From: Planctomycetota bacterium
Lineage (GTDB): Bacteria; Planctomycetota; Phycisphaerae; Phycisphaerales; SM1A02
Direction: 5' to 3'
NCBI GenBank assembly: GCA_022574595.1
Contig: JACZRS010000015.1
Location: 1 to 64,000 of the forward strand
Length of the DNA stretch: 64,000 nt
Below the pieces are notes generated by a model, which was not told where the DNA came from, ran no database searches, and saw nothing but the letters and a program-made list of their open reading frames with translations. The translations under genes and the position numbers were made by a program. Shown in pieces: positions 27,778 through 36,467 of the stretch. The first letter of the stretch is position 1. Every line of letters starts with the position of its first letter.

Positions 27778-29097
27778 TTATAGCAGCAATTGAGCGGGGT
27801 TTTCCAGAGCTGAGATAATATCCTGCTGGAAAGCCACTTCGGATCCACCATCAATGATTCGATGATCAAATGAAATGCTAATTGGCATAATTAATCGTGG
27901 CAAAACCTTGCCATCAACAACCCATGCACGCCATTTTGTGCGACCAAGCGCCATAACTGCAACCTGTGGCTGAGTAATGATCGGAGTCGAAAAACGACTG
28001 CCACCCATGGCACCTGCGTTTGAGATAGTAAACGTTCCGCCACGCAAATCGTTTACAGCAAAGCTGGCGGCTCGCGCTTTTTCTGTTATTTCGTGTAAGG
28101 CTGCGTTAATTTGTGCAATACCCATTTGATCGGTATCACGAATCACCGGTGCCACAAGTCCACGCTTGGTGTGAACACCCACTGCTATATTTATGTAACG
28201 CTTGTAAATTATCTCACCCGCCTGGTCATCGAAACTGGCGTTAAATATCGGATGCCTTCGCAGCGCCATCGCAGCAGCGCAAAGAACAAACGGCAAAAGT
28301 GTTAACTTACCCACCGAACTTTCCAAACTGTCGTGAGTGCGGCGCAGTTCATCAAGTAGCGTTACATCTGCTTCATCGGTGTCCGTTACATGTGGGATAG
28401 TTTGGCAAGACTTGGTCATATTCGCAGCGATGGTTTTGCGCGCCTGGGAAAGTGGTTGGCGCGTGATAGGGCCGTACTGATCCTTATCCGATGTGCCAGG
28501 CGGTTCGGGCATAGGCTGCATAGCCATGGTCGGCAATTTGGATCTTGATGGTTTTGCTACAGGCACACCTACGCTTGTCACACTAACGGTTGGTGTTGGG
28601 AGGGAAGGACTAGCTGTGGCTTTATCTAAATCTGATCGAAGTACGCGACCGCCTGGGCCACTGCCTTCAATAGTATTTATGTCAACGCCTAGTGTGCGCG
28701 CAAGTTTGCGAACTGCTGGCGAGGCTGGTTTTGTTCTTCCTGGCTTAGATATAGCAGTTGCTGCAATAAGCGCACCTGCTTTTTGGGCACTCGATGTAGA
28801 AGAAATTGCCTGCTGCTTGGAGGCTTGCGAAGTCTTGGCTGCACTTGTTGGCATAGACCCTGATTCTTCAATCGTAACTAACACCTCACCGACGTTTACT
28901 ATCTGCTGCTCCGCAACATGCAGCTTTTGCACTATACCTGCATAAGGAGATGGAATCTCCACCGAAGCCTTATCCGTTTCAACTTCCATGAGAGGCTGAT
29001 CTTCAACAATCAGATCACCTTCAGCGACCAGCAAGCGCACAATTTGACCTTCTTTAACACCTTCACCAAGATCAGGGAGTTTGAAATCTTTGGGCAT
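27778..29097 (-). CDS. 2-oxoacid dehydrogenase dihydrolipoamide acyltransferase (E2)
   Basis: 439 residues. Lipoyl domain (1-76) with lipoylated K43 in ETDKASVEIP; a Ser/Ala/Lys-rich linker; a peripheral-subunit-binding domain (about 122-157, VRKLARTLGVDINTIEGSG); a catalytic domain with DHRIIDGGS near the C-terminus. It accepts the acyl group from E1 and passes it to CoA. Six bases after the E1 beta gene. Sequence alone does not show whether the substrate is pyruvate, a branched-chain or an aryl 2-oxoacid. Confidence 0.92.
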   Translation of the reverse strand: MPKDFKLPDLGEGVKEGQIVRLLVAEGDLIVEDQPLMEVETDKASVEIPSPYAGIVQKLHVAEQQIVNVGEVLVTIEESGSMPTSAAKTSQASKQQAISSTSSAQKAGALIAATAISKPGRTKPASPAVRKLARTLGVDINTIEGSGPGGRVLRSDLDKATASPSLPTPTVSVTSVGVPVAKPSRSKLPTMAMQPMPEPPGTSDKDQYGPITRQPLSQARKTIAANMTKSCQTIPHVTDTDEADVTLLDELRRTHDSLESSVGKLTLLPFVLCAAAMALRRHPIFNASFDDQAGEIIYKRYINIAVGVHTKRGLVAPVIRDTDQMGIAQINAALHEITEKARAASFAVNDLRGGTFTISNAGAMGGSRFSTPIITQPQVAVMALGRTKWRAWVVDGKVLPRLIMPISISFDHRIIDGGSEVAFQQDIISALENPAQLLL

Positions 29098-29103
29098 TTG
29101 GGG

Positions 29104-30087
29104 CTACTCGTACGCTAACGTTTGCTTTACCGCTTGGATAATTGTGTCTGGATCTGGTAGGTAATGCTGCTCTACCTGGAAGTGTGGGAAATGTATATCG
29201 TATCCCGTGACTCGATTGACAGGAGCTTCAAGATGTTCGAAAGCTTTTTCGTTTAGGCGTGCGATGATTTCCGCAGCTATGCCGCAGTTGCGCGGGCCTT
29301 CGTGAACGATCACACATCTGCCTGTCTTTGAAACCGAATCAACTAGCGTTTGAGTATCCATTGGCGAAATTGAAAGTAGATCAATCACTTCAACATCAAC
29401 ATTATGAAGATCAACAAGGTCCTCTGTTGCTTCGAGCGTCGGCCGCATCATCGCACCATAAGCGATCAATGTTATGTCCGACCCCGTGCGCACAACCTGG
29501 GCCTTGCCAATTTCAATTGCTTCGGGCTCATCAGGTACATCCTCACGATAAGCTCTATACACAGCTTTTGGTTCATAGAAAATAACCGGATCAGGATCAT
29601 TTATTGCTGCATTAAGTAGTGATCGAGCGTTTCTTGGACCCGAAGGAATCACAACTTTCAGGCCGGGCGTATGCGCCCAATAGGCTTCGCGTGATTCTGA
29701 GTGATGCTCTACTGCTCGAATTCCACCACCATAAGGCGTGCGCAGAACCATTGGTACTGGGTAGCGACCGCGCGAACGATTGCGGTACCTGGCCATGTTC
29801 TGCTCGATCTGATCGAACGCCTGCATGGTGAAGCCGGAAAATTGAATTTCCGCTACTGGTTTAAGTCCCGTTATAGCCATACCAACCGCAGTCCCAATGA
29901 TGGCGTTCTCGGCAAGTGGTGTATCAATCACACGATCTTCGCCATATTTTTCCAATAGCCCCTTTGTTATACGAAACACGCCGCCATTTACCGCAATATC
30001 TTCCCCCATGATGCAGACGCGCTCATCAGCGTTCATGCACTCATCAAGAGCGAGGTTAAGAGATTCAGCCATGTTCATTTGCGGCAT
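29104..30087 (-). CDS. 2-oxoacid dehydrogenase E1 component, beta subunit
   Basis: 327 residues. Typical E1 beta: MNMAESLNLALDECMNADERVCIMGEDI at the N-terminus, TPLAENAIIGTAVGMA, and a C-terminal transketolase domain with HEGPRNCGIAAEI. It forms the thiamine-diphosphate heterotetramer with the alpha subunit encoded upstream, from which it is separated by 213 bases of repeats. Confidence 0.92.
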   Translation of the reverse strand: MPQMNMAESLNLALDECMNADERVCIMGEDIAVNGGVFRITKGLLEKYGEDRVIDTPLAENAIIGTAVGMAITGLKPVAEIQFSGFTMQAFDQIEQNMARYRNRSRGRYPVPMVLRTPYGGGIRAVEHHSESREAYWAHTPGLKVVIPSGPRNARSLLNAAINDPDPVIFYEPKAVYRAYREDVPDEPEAIEIGKAQVVRTGSDITLIAYGAMMRPTLEATEDLVDLHNVDVEVIDLLSISPMDTQTLVDSVSKTGRCVIVHEGPRNCGIAAEIIARLNEKAFEHLEAPVNRVTGYDIHFPHFQVEQHYLPDPDTIIQAVKQTLAYE

Positions 30088-30102
30088 TTGGAAATCCTGT
30101 TG

Positions 30103-30272
30103 AAGAAGGCATCAAGGCATCGTGGCATCAAGGCAATAGGTTTAGCCGTAGGGCTTGACCCTACGTGGTAATGGAAGAAGGCTAGTTAAGAAGGCATCAA
30201 GGCATCGTGGCATCAGGGCATCAAGTTTAGCCGTAGGGCTTGACCCTACGTGGTAATGGAAGAAGGCACTAG
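30103..30272. repeat. 85-bp tandem duplication with REP-like hairpin
   Basis: Two near-identical 85-base units start at 30103 and 30188. Each begins with 8-base sub-repeats (GGCATCAA/GGCATCGT) and contains GTTTAGCC followed by the hairpin GTAGGG-CTTGA-CCCTAC (30140-30165 and 30225-30250). It lies between the E1 alpha and E1 beta genes. The GTTTAGCCG foot is the same as in the REP repeats around the RAYT at 37.6 kb, but the stem differs. Confidence 0.75.
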
Positions 30273-30291
30273 GCACTAGGCACTAGGCATT
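30264..30291. repeat. Heptamer tandem array E
   Basis: AGGCACT three times, then AGGCATT. An imperfect copy of the surrounding text (GAAGAAGGCACT...GGCATTAGTA) occurs on the other strand at 62787-62815. Confidence 0.6.
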
Positions 30292-30300
30292 AGTAGGAAA

Positions 30301-31512
30301 TTATTGATCAGTTTCTTTGCGATCTAATTTATTCAGGTATTCTTGTTTTTGTTCTTGTAGTTCTGCTGGGAGCGTTTGGTACATGTAATCAAATACAACA
30401 CGAGGATTAGCTTTTGCGAGTTCTCTAAAGCGTTCTCTGCCTGCCAAAACTTCCTGTTCACATTCAGTTGCGATTTTTTCAATTGCTTCAATACTCAGCA
30501 GGTCTTTATTTATCAGGTACTTTTCATAACGCGCTATGGGGCAGCGTGTTTTCCAATACTCAACTTCCTCATCCTTGCGGTAAACCTTGGGGTCATCCGC
30601 TGTGGTGTGCAAGCTCATGCGATAGGTTACAGCTTCAAGGAAAGTTGGACCTTCACCACGTCGCGCTCTATCGACTGCACCGTTCATGGCAACGATCATG
30701 GCAAGAATGTCGTTTCCATCAACGCGCATGGAGGGGATTCCGTAACCTAGGCTTCGTCCGGCCAGGAAATCTGCTCCGGTTTGTTTTTGAACGGGCATCG
30801 AAATTGCGTACCCATTATTTTCACAAACGAAAACTATTGGAGCTTTATCTACCGCAGCGAAGTTAAAGGATTCCCCAATAATACCCTGTGAGATAGCGCC
30901 ATCACCAAAGTTTGTTACAACCACCGCGTTGTCTTTTTGCCGCTTTAGGCCCATTGCTACGCCGGTTGCGGTTGCAACCTGTGAGCCGATCACGATCGAA
31001 AACGGCAAATCATTAACACCGTCTGGGATATTAAATCCATCAGCATAGCCATTCCAAAGCAGCATCAACCCTTCAATAGTCCAGCCGCGCCAAAGCTGCG
31101 CCCCAAATGAGCGGTAAGATGGGCTGAACCAATCTTTTTGCAATAATGGATAGATTTGGCCGACTTGAGTTGCTTCTTGACCCATACCCGGGGCAAAAGT
31201 TCCCATTTCACCTTGACGTTGCATAGTCAACATGCGCGTATCTAATTTACGCGCCAGGATCATGGCTCGATAGATTTTCAGATGCTCTGCGGATTCGAGC
31301 TTTGGCTCGTGCGCGGGATCGCTGACTTCGCCCTTTTCATTGAGAATCTGAAGGTTGGGTATCTCGCCAAGAGCGATGGATGGTGTGGAAATATCTCTGC
31401 GTGGCTTGGGTGGTGTGATTGTCGGTCTCCGCGAAAATTGCGAACTTTTAACTGCTATTTCGGGTGCGCTAGGCGTTACTTTCTGAGTTTGATGAATCGT
31501 GTCTTTGGGCAT
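30301..31512 (-). CDS. 2-oxoacid dehydrogenase E1 component, alpha subunit
   Basis: 403 residues. The thiamine-diphosphate motif is GDGAISQGIIGESFNFAAV; the phosphorylation-loop region reads TYRMSLHTTADDPKVYR, nearer to PDH-type than to classical branched-chain enzymes, though not decisive. The first 60 residues are a Pro/Ser-rich extension. ATG 31512 is preferred over a TTG two codons earlier. It lies downstream of paaABCD in the same direction (181 bases after the likely paaD stop region, with no terminator seen), suggesting shared expression. Confidence 0.9.
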   Translation of the reverse strand: MPKDTIHQTQKVTPSAPEIAVKSSQFSRRPTITPPKPRRDISTPSIALGEIPNLQILNEKGEVSDPAHEPKLESAEHLKIYRAMILARKLDTRMLTMQRQGEMGTFAPGMGQEATQVGQIYPLLQKDWFSPSYRSFGAQLWRGWTIEGLMLLWNGYADGFNIPDGVNDLPFSIVIGSQVATATGVAMGLKRQKDNAVVVTNFGDGAISQGIIGESFNFAAVDKAPIVFVCENNGYAISMPVQKQTGADFLAGRSLGYGIPSMRVDGNDILAMIVAMNGAVDRARRGEGPTFLEAVTYRMSLHTTADDPKVYRKDEEVEYWKTRCPIARYEKYLINKDLLSIEAIEKIATECEQEVLAGRERFRELAKANPRVVFDYMYQTLPAELQEQKQEYLNKLDRKETDQ

Positions 31513-31624
31513 TATCAATTATATAGCTTGTGTATGGTGGCCATGAAAATGCGGCAAGTTCAGTAGCATCCTAGCGGCCAAGAGCGTTTGACTCCAGTTG
31601 AGCTGTAGCTATTGGCTATCGAGA

Positions 31625-32131
31625 TCATACACGTTTCATATGCTCAAATGTGTTGCGACAATCATCGCAGTAATAGATCATTCTGCACCGAGTTGGCCCA
31701 AATGAGCTTTCCAAGCGAGTATTGTTAGATTCACAAAATGGGCAAGCAATCGCAGAAGTGTGAAGCGTTACCGTGCCATCGTGGCCTGGGACAGGAAGCT
31801 TTGAACCAGTCTCAGGAACCGTCACGCCATGCTCAGCCAATGATTTTCGACCTACATCACTAATTCTATCTACCGACCAGGGCGGATCATAAACGAACCG
31901 GACTACAACTTCCTTAACCCCCTCAATTGCCTGTACTTTGGTCCTGATATCTTTTTCAATCATCGGCAAGGCGGGACAGCCAACGAAAGTAGGTAATATG
32001 TCAATAGATACACACGCGCTATTTTCCTGTATATCCAAACGCTCCACCAATCCCAAATCCACAATGCTGATCGGCATCTCCGGATCAGGAATCGTGCGCA
32101 GAACATCCATGATGGTTTGGTTGTCGAGCAT
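31625..32131 (-). CDS. paaD: PaaD, phenylacetyl-CoA epoxidase maturation factor
   Basis: 168 residues. MIP18/DUF59-type domain (IPDPEMPISIVDLGLV, VDILPTFVGCPAL-like core) plus a C-terminal zinc ribbon (ACPFCESNN, CRMIYYCDDC). PaaD is needed for an active epoxidase. The start is uncertain: ATG 32131 fits the family, but ATG 32146 and GTG 32152 are also in frame. Confidence 0.88.
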   Translation of the reverse strand: MLDNQTIMDVLRTIPDPEMPISIVDLGLVERLDIQENSACVSIDILPTFVGCPALPMIEKDIRTKVQAIEGVKEVVVRFVYDPPWSVDRISDVGRKSLAEHGVTVPETGSKLPVPGHDGTVTLHTSAIACPFCESNNTRLESSFGPTRCRMIYYCDDCRNTFEHMKRV

Positions 32132-32157
32132 AGTCTTACTTATCATATGCACTGGCT

Positions 32158-32192
32158 TGACCGCTGACCGCTGATAGCTGACGGCTGAGAGC
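32158..32192. repeat. Heptamer tandem array B
   Basis: Five units of the form TGANNGC: TGACCGC twice, TGATAGC, TGACGGC, TGAGAGC. It fills most of the spacer between paaC and paaD. Confidence 0.65.
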
Positions 32193-32198
32193 TATTCC

Positions 32199-32978
32199 TC
32201 ACCATGCTGCGCCTGGTTCAAGGCGATATACCTCGCACATTTCATCTAACAAAGGTGCAAAATGCTCACTGTGCAAGCCTCGGCGTCCACCCTTGGCATC
32301 CGCATCAGGTGCGGCAAGCGTGAGGTTTAACCCGCTTTGTTGTGCTACTTGTTGGAGATCATCACACCAGATAATAAACATTTCATTTTCTAGCTGCGGG
32401 TAAATACCTGCTTCAACTAATTCCGCTTCGCCATCAACTTGCTCAAACAGCATTGGTGCATATGGCCCAATAGTATCAAGCGCATCTTGCAGACGCTGCT
32501 TTGAATCATCATTGCCATGACCTAATCGAACCATCCACGCATCAACGTGCTGCACATGCACCTTTTCTTCTGCATGTAATCTGCTCGCAAGATCTGCAAG
32601 CGGTTTATATGAAGATTTAGATAATCGTTTAAGCCTAAGTAGATCAAAGTGATCGCAGAAGAAACGCCGAGCGATTGCAACCGCCCAGTTGTAGTCATCA
32701 GGTAACTCGACAATTGTAGCGCATCGATATTCATCAGCAGATCGTCCATAAGCAGTTTCGTCCGCTGATTTACCTGTGAGTGAGCTTATTAGTTCATAAA
32801 GCGTTTGCGCGTGCGCGATTTCATCTTGAGCTAAGGAGGAAAACGCAATATCTTCTTCGAGGATAGGCGCAAGACCCGTCCAGTCTGAATTGCGATGACC
32901 CAGCATTAACTTGTCATCCGCAACGGATAGGAGCAGATTGGTGAGTGGTTTTTTGAGGTTTTCTGGTAGTGTGTTCAT
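32199..32978 (-). CDS. paaC: PaaC, structural subunit of phenylacetyl-CoA epoxidase
   Basis: 259 residues, ferritin-like fold. MLGHRNSDWTGLAPILEEDIAF and LAQDEIAHAQTLYELI are PaaC hallmarks. It forms the PaaAC core with PaaA, where it is the non-catalytic partner. Standard length and order (A-B-C-D). Confidence 0.92.
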   Translation of the reverse strand: MNTLPENLKKPLTNLLLSVADDKLMLGHRNSDWTGLAPILEEDIAFSSLAQDEIAHAQTLYELISSLTGKSADETAYGRSADEYRCATIVELPDDYNWAVAIARRFFCDHFDLLRLKRLSKSSYKPLADLASRLHAEEKVHVQHVDAWMVRLGHGNDDSKQRLQDALDTIGPYAPMLFEQVDGEAELVEAGIYPQLENEMFIIWCDDLQQVAQQSGLNLTLAAPDADAKGGRRGLHSEHFAPLLDEMCEVYRLEPGAAW

Positions 32979-33011
32979 GTCATCAATAAATTAAATTATC
33001 TACATAAGAAC

Positions 33012-33033
33012 CCAACGGATTGCTATCCGTTGG
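33012..33033 (-). repeat. Perfect hairpin between paaB and paaC
   Basis: CCAACGGAT (33012-33020), loop TGCT, ATCCGTTGG (33025-33033): nine perfect pairs with a four-base loop in the 69-base gap. No T run follows on the minus strand, so an mRNA-processing or stabilising hairpin is more likely than a terminator. Confidence 0.55.
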
Positions 33034-33047
33034 CGTCAGGCTGTTTA

Positions 33048-33653
33048 TCAAAACATCTCTTTCAGATCTTCTTTTTCATATTCCTTCAGGTCGCGTTCAG
33101 CTCGGATTTTTTCCCACTTGCTTCGCACATTCTTTGCGTACCCGCGAGCCATTCGATAATCCTGGCTGGTAAATCTCCAAATAACCTCATCATGCTTTGT
33201 AATAAGGATCATATCCTGGGGCGCAACCCAAATGCTCTGAAGTTTATCGCTGTTTGGCAGCGTTTGTTTGGCTTGTTCTAGTGCTTGCTGAGAATTACTC
33301 GCTTGGGTTCTATCAACAGAAACATATTGATCGCCAGCATTTTGTTGCGTGAAAATTTCAAAGGTGCGCAATGGGCCGGCTTCTGAAGATGTAGGCAGAG
33401 CCGATTCCGTGCTGCCAATCGCTTCTCGGGGTATGGCCCAGATATTTACACATTCCTGGTCCTGGCCATAATGTTCACAGGCAAAGCGAAGGGCCATCTC
33501 ATCATCTATTGCATTGACCCAGCCAGCGTAAATGTGCGGGCCGCCATCTTTAAGCTGCGTGAAAATTACATACGAGTCCATATCCCCTTCCTCTGGGAAT
33601 TGGAGCTCATCTGTACGCAATGGTATGTTCATTCTTCTCTTAGAAGTTGGCAT
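33048..33653 (-). CDS. paaB: PaaB with two tandem PaaB domains
   Basis: 201 residues, about twice the usual 95. Domain 1 (about 25-80) reads DSYVIFTQLKDGGPHIYAG ... CVNIWAIPRE; domain 2 (about 95-150) reads RTFEIFTQQNAGDQYVSVD ... LQSIWVAPQD. Both share the F-x-IFTQ opening and the (V/L)xxIWxxP ending of PaaB. A basic, charged C-terminal tail follows. PaaB bridges PaaAC dimers in the epoxidase, so a covalent PaaB dimer is plausible. GGGGAGAAG precedes the ATG at 33653. Confidence 0.88.
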   Translation of the reverse strand: MPTSKRRMNIPLRTDELQFPEEGDMDSYVIFTQLKDGGPHIYAGWVNAIDDEMALRFACEHYGQDQECVNIWAIPREAIGSTESALPTSSEAGPLRTFEIFTQQNAGDQYVSVDRTQASNSQQALEQAKQTLPNSDKLQSIWVAPQDMILITKHDEVIWRFTSQDYRMARGYAKNVRSKWEKIRAERDLKEYEKEDLKEMF

Positions 33654-33671
33654 AGTTTCTTCTCCCCGTAA

Positions 33672-34694
33672 TTACGCAGCCGGGGGCATTGCGGTACTGC
33701 CTTGGCGAATTGCTTGTCTTACCCATCGGCCTTGTTCATAAGAGAATCGTCGTAGGCCAAGGCGCTGTTTGTTGCAGGGGCCGTTACCGCGGATTACTCG
33801 ATAAAACTCTTCCCAATCCGGTTCTGTAAAGCTCCAATTGCCGGTCGATTCATCTAGCTTAAGGTTTGGATCAATCTTTTTACTTATCACCAAGCCGTTT
33901 TCATCTTTCTCAACAACGTGGATTTTTAGTCCAAGGTCAAGTGCTGCCGGTGCGAAGCGATTAATGAATCTTTGCCTTAAATTATCATTACTAACGGTTT
34001 TCATCCGCCAACGCATGGGTGGCAGACTTTCACAATTCGGTTTATCTGGCGGGCCGAAGAACATAAGCGAGGGATACCACCAACGATCAAAGGCATCCTG
34101 GCCCATTTGGCGCTGCATAGGTGTTCCGGTCATCAAAGTCAGCACCATATCTTCGCCACTTTTGAAGTGGAACGCTTCTTCCATATTGATGCGTCTCATT
34201 GTGCGGACATAAGGGCCATAGGCTCCATCTGCGAGGGACTTTTGGTTTAGGATCGCAGCCCCATCAATCAGCCACTGGATCATGGTGATATCACCCCAGG
34301 TTGGCGCGGGGTAATTAAAAACATTGTGGTATTTGGTCTTGCCGGTTATCAGGTCGCGCAGCATTAGATCCCTCGATTTGCCGAGGTCTTGCGAGACTCT
34401 ATAAAGCATTTGCCCGTGGCCAATTTCGTCCTGAACCTTTGCGGTCAATGCTAGCTTGCGCAGCAAACTTGGAGCGCGTGTGATCCATTCACCTTCGGGC
34501 AATGCTCCAATTATCTCAGAGTTGGCATGATGCTCCGCCATTTTTAGCATGCCTGTGCGATAAGCTTGTGGCATCCAATCGTCTGCTTCAAGGAGTGTTC
34601 CGTTTGCGATCTTAGCTTCAAATTCAGCTATTTTTTCCGGATCTTCCTTCACATTATGATCAATGTGCATTCCCACGTTTGAGCTTCCTGACAT
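33672..34694 (-). CDS. paaA: PaaA, catalytic subunit of phenylacetyl-CoA epoxidase
   Basis: 340 residues. Di-iron ligands lie in the conserved PEGEWITRAP, KVQDEIGHGQMLY and NMEEAFHFKSGED segments. With PaaC it epoxidises the aromatic ring of phenylacetyl-CoA. An insertion near residue 255 (GLKIHVVEKDENGLVISKK) is the only obvious difference from the E. coli protein. 28 bases after the thiolase gene and 18 before paaB. Confidence 0.93.
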   Translation of the reverse strand: MSGSSNVGMHIDHNVKEDPEKIAEFEAKIANGTLLEADDWMPQAYRTGMLKMAEHHANSEIIGALPEGEWITRAPSLLRKLALTAKVQDEIGHGQMLYRVSQDLGKSRDLMLRDLITGKTKYHNVFNYPAPTWGDITMIQWLIDGAAILNQKSLADGAYGPYVRTMRRINMEEAFHFKSGEDMVLTLMTGTPMQRQMGQDAFDRWWYPSLMFFGPPDKPNCESLPPMRWRMKTVSNDNLRQRFINRFAPAALDLGLKIHVVEKDENGLVISKKIDPNLKLDESTGNWSFTEPDWEEFYRVIRGNGPCNKQRLGLRRFSYEQGRWVRQAIRQGSTAMPPAA

Positions 34695-34722
34695 TACTGA
34701 AGAATCCTTTCGATCAATCTAT

Positions 34723-35925
34723 CTAATCTCTACTAATCACCGTTGCTATACCCTGGCCGACGCCTACGCATAGTGTAGCCAGGCCGAGGCTTGTATTCGT
34801 GCGAATTAATTCATGAAGCAGTGTCGTGACAAGCCTGGCACCGGTGCAGCCTAGCGGGTGGCCGATGGCTATGGCGCCACCATTTGGGTTCACCTTCGCT
34901 TCATCTAATCCTAGTTCGCCAATACATGCTAGTGCCTGGGCAGCAAAAGCTTCGTTTAATTCAATAATATCAATATCAGACAGCTTGAGTTTGGCTCGCT
35001 CTAAGACTTTTTTTGTGGCTGGCACAGGACCTAATCCCATACAAGCAGGATCAACTCCCGCAGTTGCGGAGCAGCCTACATAGCCAAGTGGCGATAGCCC
35101 CATGGATTTTGCAACTTCAGCTTCAACTAATAAAACAGCCGCAGCACCATCGTTTATTCCAGCGGAATTACCTGCTGTGACGGTTCCTTTTTCATCCTTT
35201 GCGAATACTGGTTTGAGTGTGGCAAGTTTTTCGAGGGGAGTTTCAGGCCGAGGGTGTTCATCCGTATCTACAATAATCGCATCTTTTTTTCTCTGGGGAA
35301 TTTCAATTGGGACTATTTCATTATCAAACTTGCCCGATGCGTTGGCAGCCGCCCATTTCTGCTGACTGTCAAATGCGAATTTATCTTGATCTTGGCGATT
35401 GATATTGAATTTACGTGCCACGTTTTCAGCGGTTTCACCCATGGAGTATGGGTGGTAAAGTTCTGAAAGCTTAGGATTTGTAAACCGCCAACCGATTGTT
35501 GTGTCGTACATTTCTGCGTTACGATCAAACGCCGCTTGCGATTTTGCGACAACAAACGGCGCTCGACTCATACTCTCAACACCACCAGCAATAAACACGT
35601 CGCCGTGACCCGCTTCAATCATCCTCGCAGCGATGTTGATGGCTTCAAGCCCCGATGCGCAGAGGCGATTAACAGTGCAGCCGGGGACAGTCACCGGCAG
35701 CCCCGCAAGCAATGCAGCCATCCTTGCCACATTTCGATTGTCTTCGCCCGCTTGGTTTGCTGCACCAAAGTAGACATCTTCTATGAGCGATGGATCGATA
35801 GCGGATTTATTAATTACAGCCGAGATGATGGTCGCAGCCAGATCATCAGGCCGAACCGAAGCCAGTGCTCCGCCATAACGGCCAATGGGCGTGCGGAGGG
35901 CAGTAATAATGGCAGCTTTTCGCAT
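34723..35925 (-). CDS. paaJ: Beta-ketoadipyl-CoA/acetyl-CoA thiolase
   Basis: 400 residues. Nucleophile C89 ([13 protein letters not shown]), substrate-site [11 protein letters not shown], and the C-terminal [11 protein letters not shown] and CVGVGQG motifs with the second Cys. Its place directly before paaA argues for the final thiolytic step of phenylacetate breakdown (to acetyl-CoA and succinyl-CoA). Confidence 0.9.
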   Translation of the reverse strand: MRKAAIITALRTPIGRYGGALASVRPDDLAATIISAVINKSAIDPSLIEDVYFGAANQAGEDNRNVARMAALLAGLPVTVPGCTVNRLCASGLEAINIAARMIEAGHGDVFIAGGVESMSRAPFVVAKSQAAFDRNAEMYDTTIGWRFTNPKLSELYHPYSMGETAENVARKFNINRQDQDKFAFDSQQKWAAANASGKFDNEIVPIEIPQRKKDAIIVDTDEHPRPETPLEKLATLKPVFAKDEKGTVTAGNSAGINDGAAAVLLVEAEVAKSMGLSPLGYVGCSATAGVDPACMGLGPVPATKKVLERAKLKLSDIDIIELNEAFAAQALACIGELGLDEAKVNPNGGAIAIGHPLGCTGARLVTTLLHELIRTNTSLGLATLCVGVGQGIATVISRD

Positions 35926-35962
35926 AGGCAGATGATAGCGGAGAAGGGAGAAGAAGGCTTTA

Positions 35963-35990
35963 GGTGTCAGGAGTCAGGTTTCAGGGTTCA
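35963..35990. repeat. Heptamer tandem array D
   Basis: GGTGTCA, GGAGTCA, GGTTTCA, GGGTTCA: four 7-base units of the form GGNNTCA in the 70-base gap upstream of paaJ, touching the DUF559 element. Confidence 0.6.
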
Positions 35991-35995
35991 TATTC

Positions 35996-36467
35996 ACCCT
36001 CCCTTTTAGGGAGGGGGTTAGGGGGTGGGTATTTTTGTCAATTCACTATCAATACTCTCAACAGCTTGCAATATCGCGTTGCCAACAGCTTCAAGATCTT
36101 GAAGCACATCATCATTAGTAACGCGCATAACGCGGTACCCTAGCTTCTTAAGCGATCGAGTTCGAGCTTCATCAGTATCTGCACGACCAACATGACTTTC
36201 ACCATCAACTTCTACAATGAGTTTGTGTGCAGGGCAGCAGAAATCGACAATGTATTTTCCTATTACAGCTTGCCTGCGAAACTTAAGACTATCGAGTTGG
36301 CTTTTTCTTAATAGTTGCCAAAGTATTCTTTCGGGTTGGGTTGGGAGATTTCGCATCTCTGCTGCTCTTGCGCGCAAGACTGGGGGTATGCGGTGTTGTT
36401 TTTGTTTACTGGAAGTTTTGTTCACTGCTTTACCCACCCCCTAGCCCCCTCCCTGGAAGGGAGGGGG
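35996..36467 (-). mobile_element. Miniature element: DUF559 nuclease gene framed by inverted repeats
   Basis: Left copy 35996-36030 and right copy 36432-36467 are inverted to each other. Each consists of a small hairpin (CCCTCCC, a short loop, GGGAGGG) followed by a TAGGGGGTGGGT tail that points inward toward the gene. The interior is almost entirely one 139-codon nuclease gene. The repeats supply the last codons and stop of paaH, the GTG start of the nuclease and the nuclease C-terminus. The compact layout suggests insertion at the 3' end of paaH. Confidence 0.65.
36018..36437 (-). CDS. DUF559 (Vsr/PD-D/ExK-type) endonuclease-like protein
   Basis: 139 residues. The core YIVDFCCPAHKLIVEVDGESH has D65, E76 and D78 in the order expected of a PD-(D/E)xK nuclease; LPTQPERILWQLLR and FRRQAVIG are DUF559 hallmarks. 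GTG 36437 overlaps the paaH stop by 8 bases. The C-terminus (KIPTP) is encoded by the left repeat. Function of the family is uncertain; homology to Vsr and MutH-like nucleases is fold-level knowledge. Confidence 0.8.
   Translation of the reverse strand: MGKAVNKTSSKQKQHRIPPVLRARAAEMRNLPTQPERILWQLLRKSQLDSLKFRRQAVIGKYIVDFCCPAHKLIVEVDGESHVGRADTDEARTRSLKKLGYRVMRVTNDDVLQDLEAVGNAILQAVESIDSELTKIPTP

Noticed and set aside
30103-30291. CRISPR-like array between the E1 subunits
   Set aside because: Only two units, nearly identical through their whole length with no unique spacers, and no cas genes.
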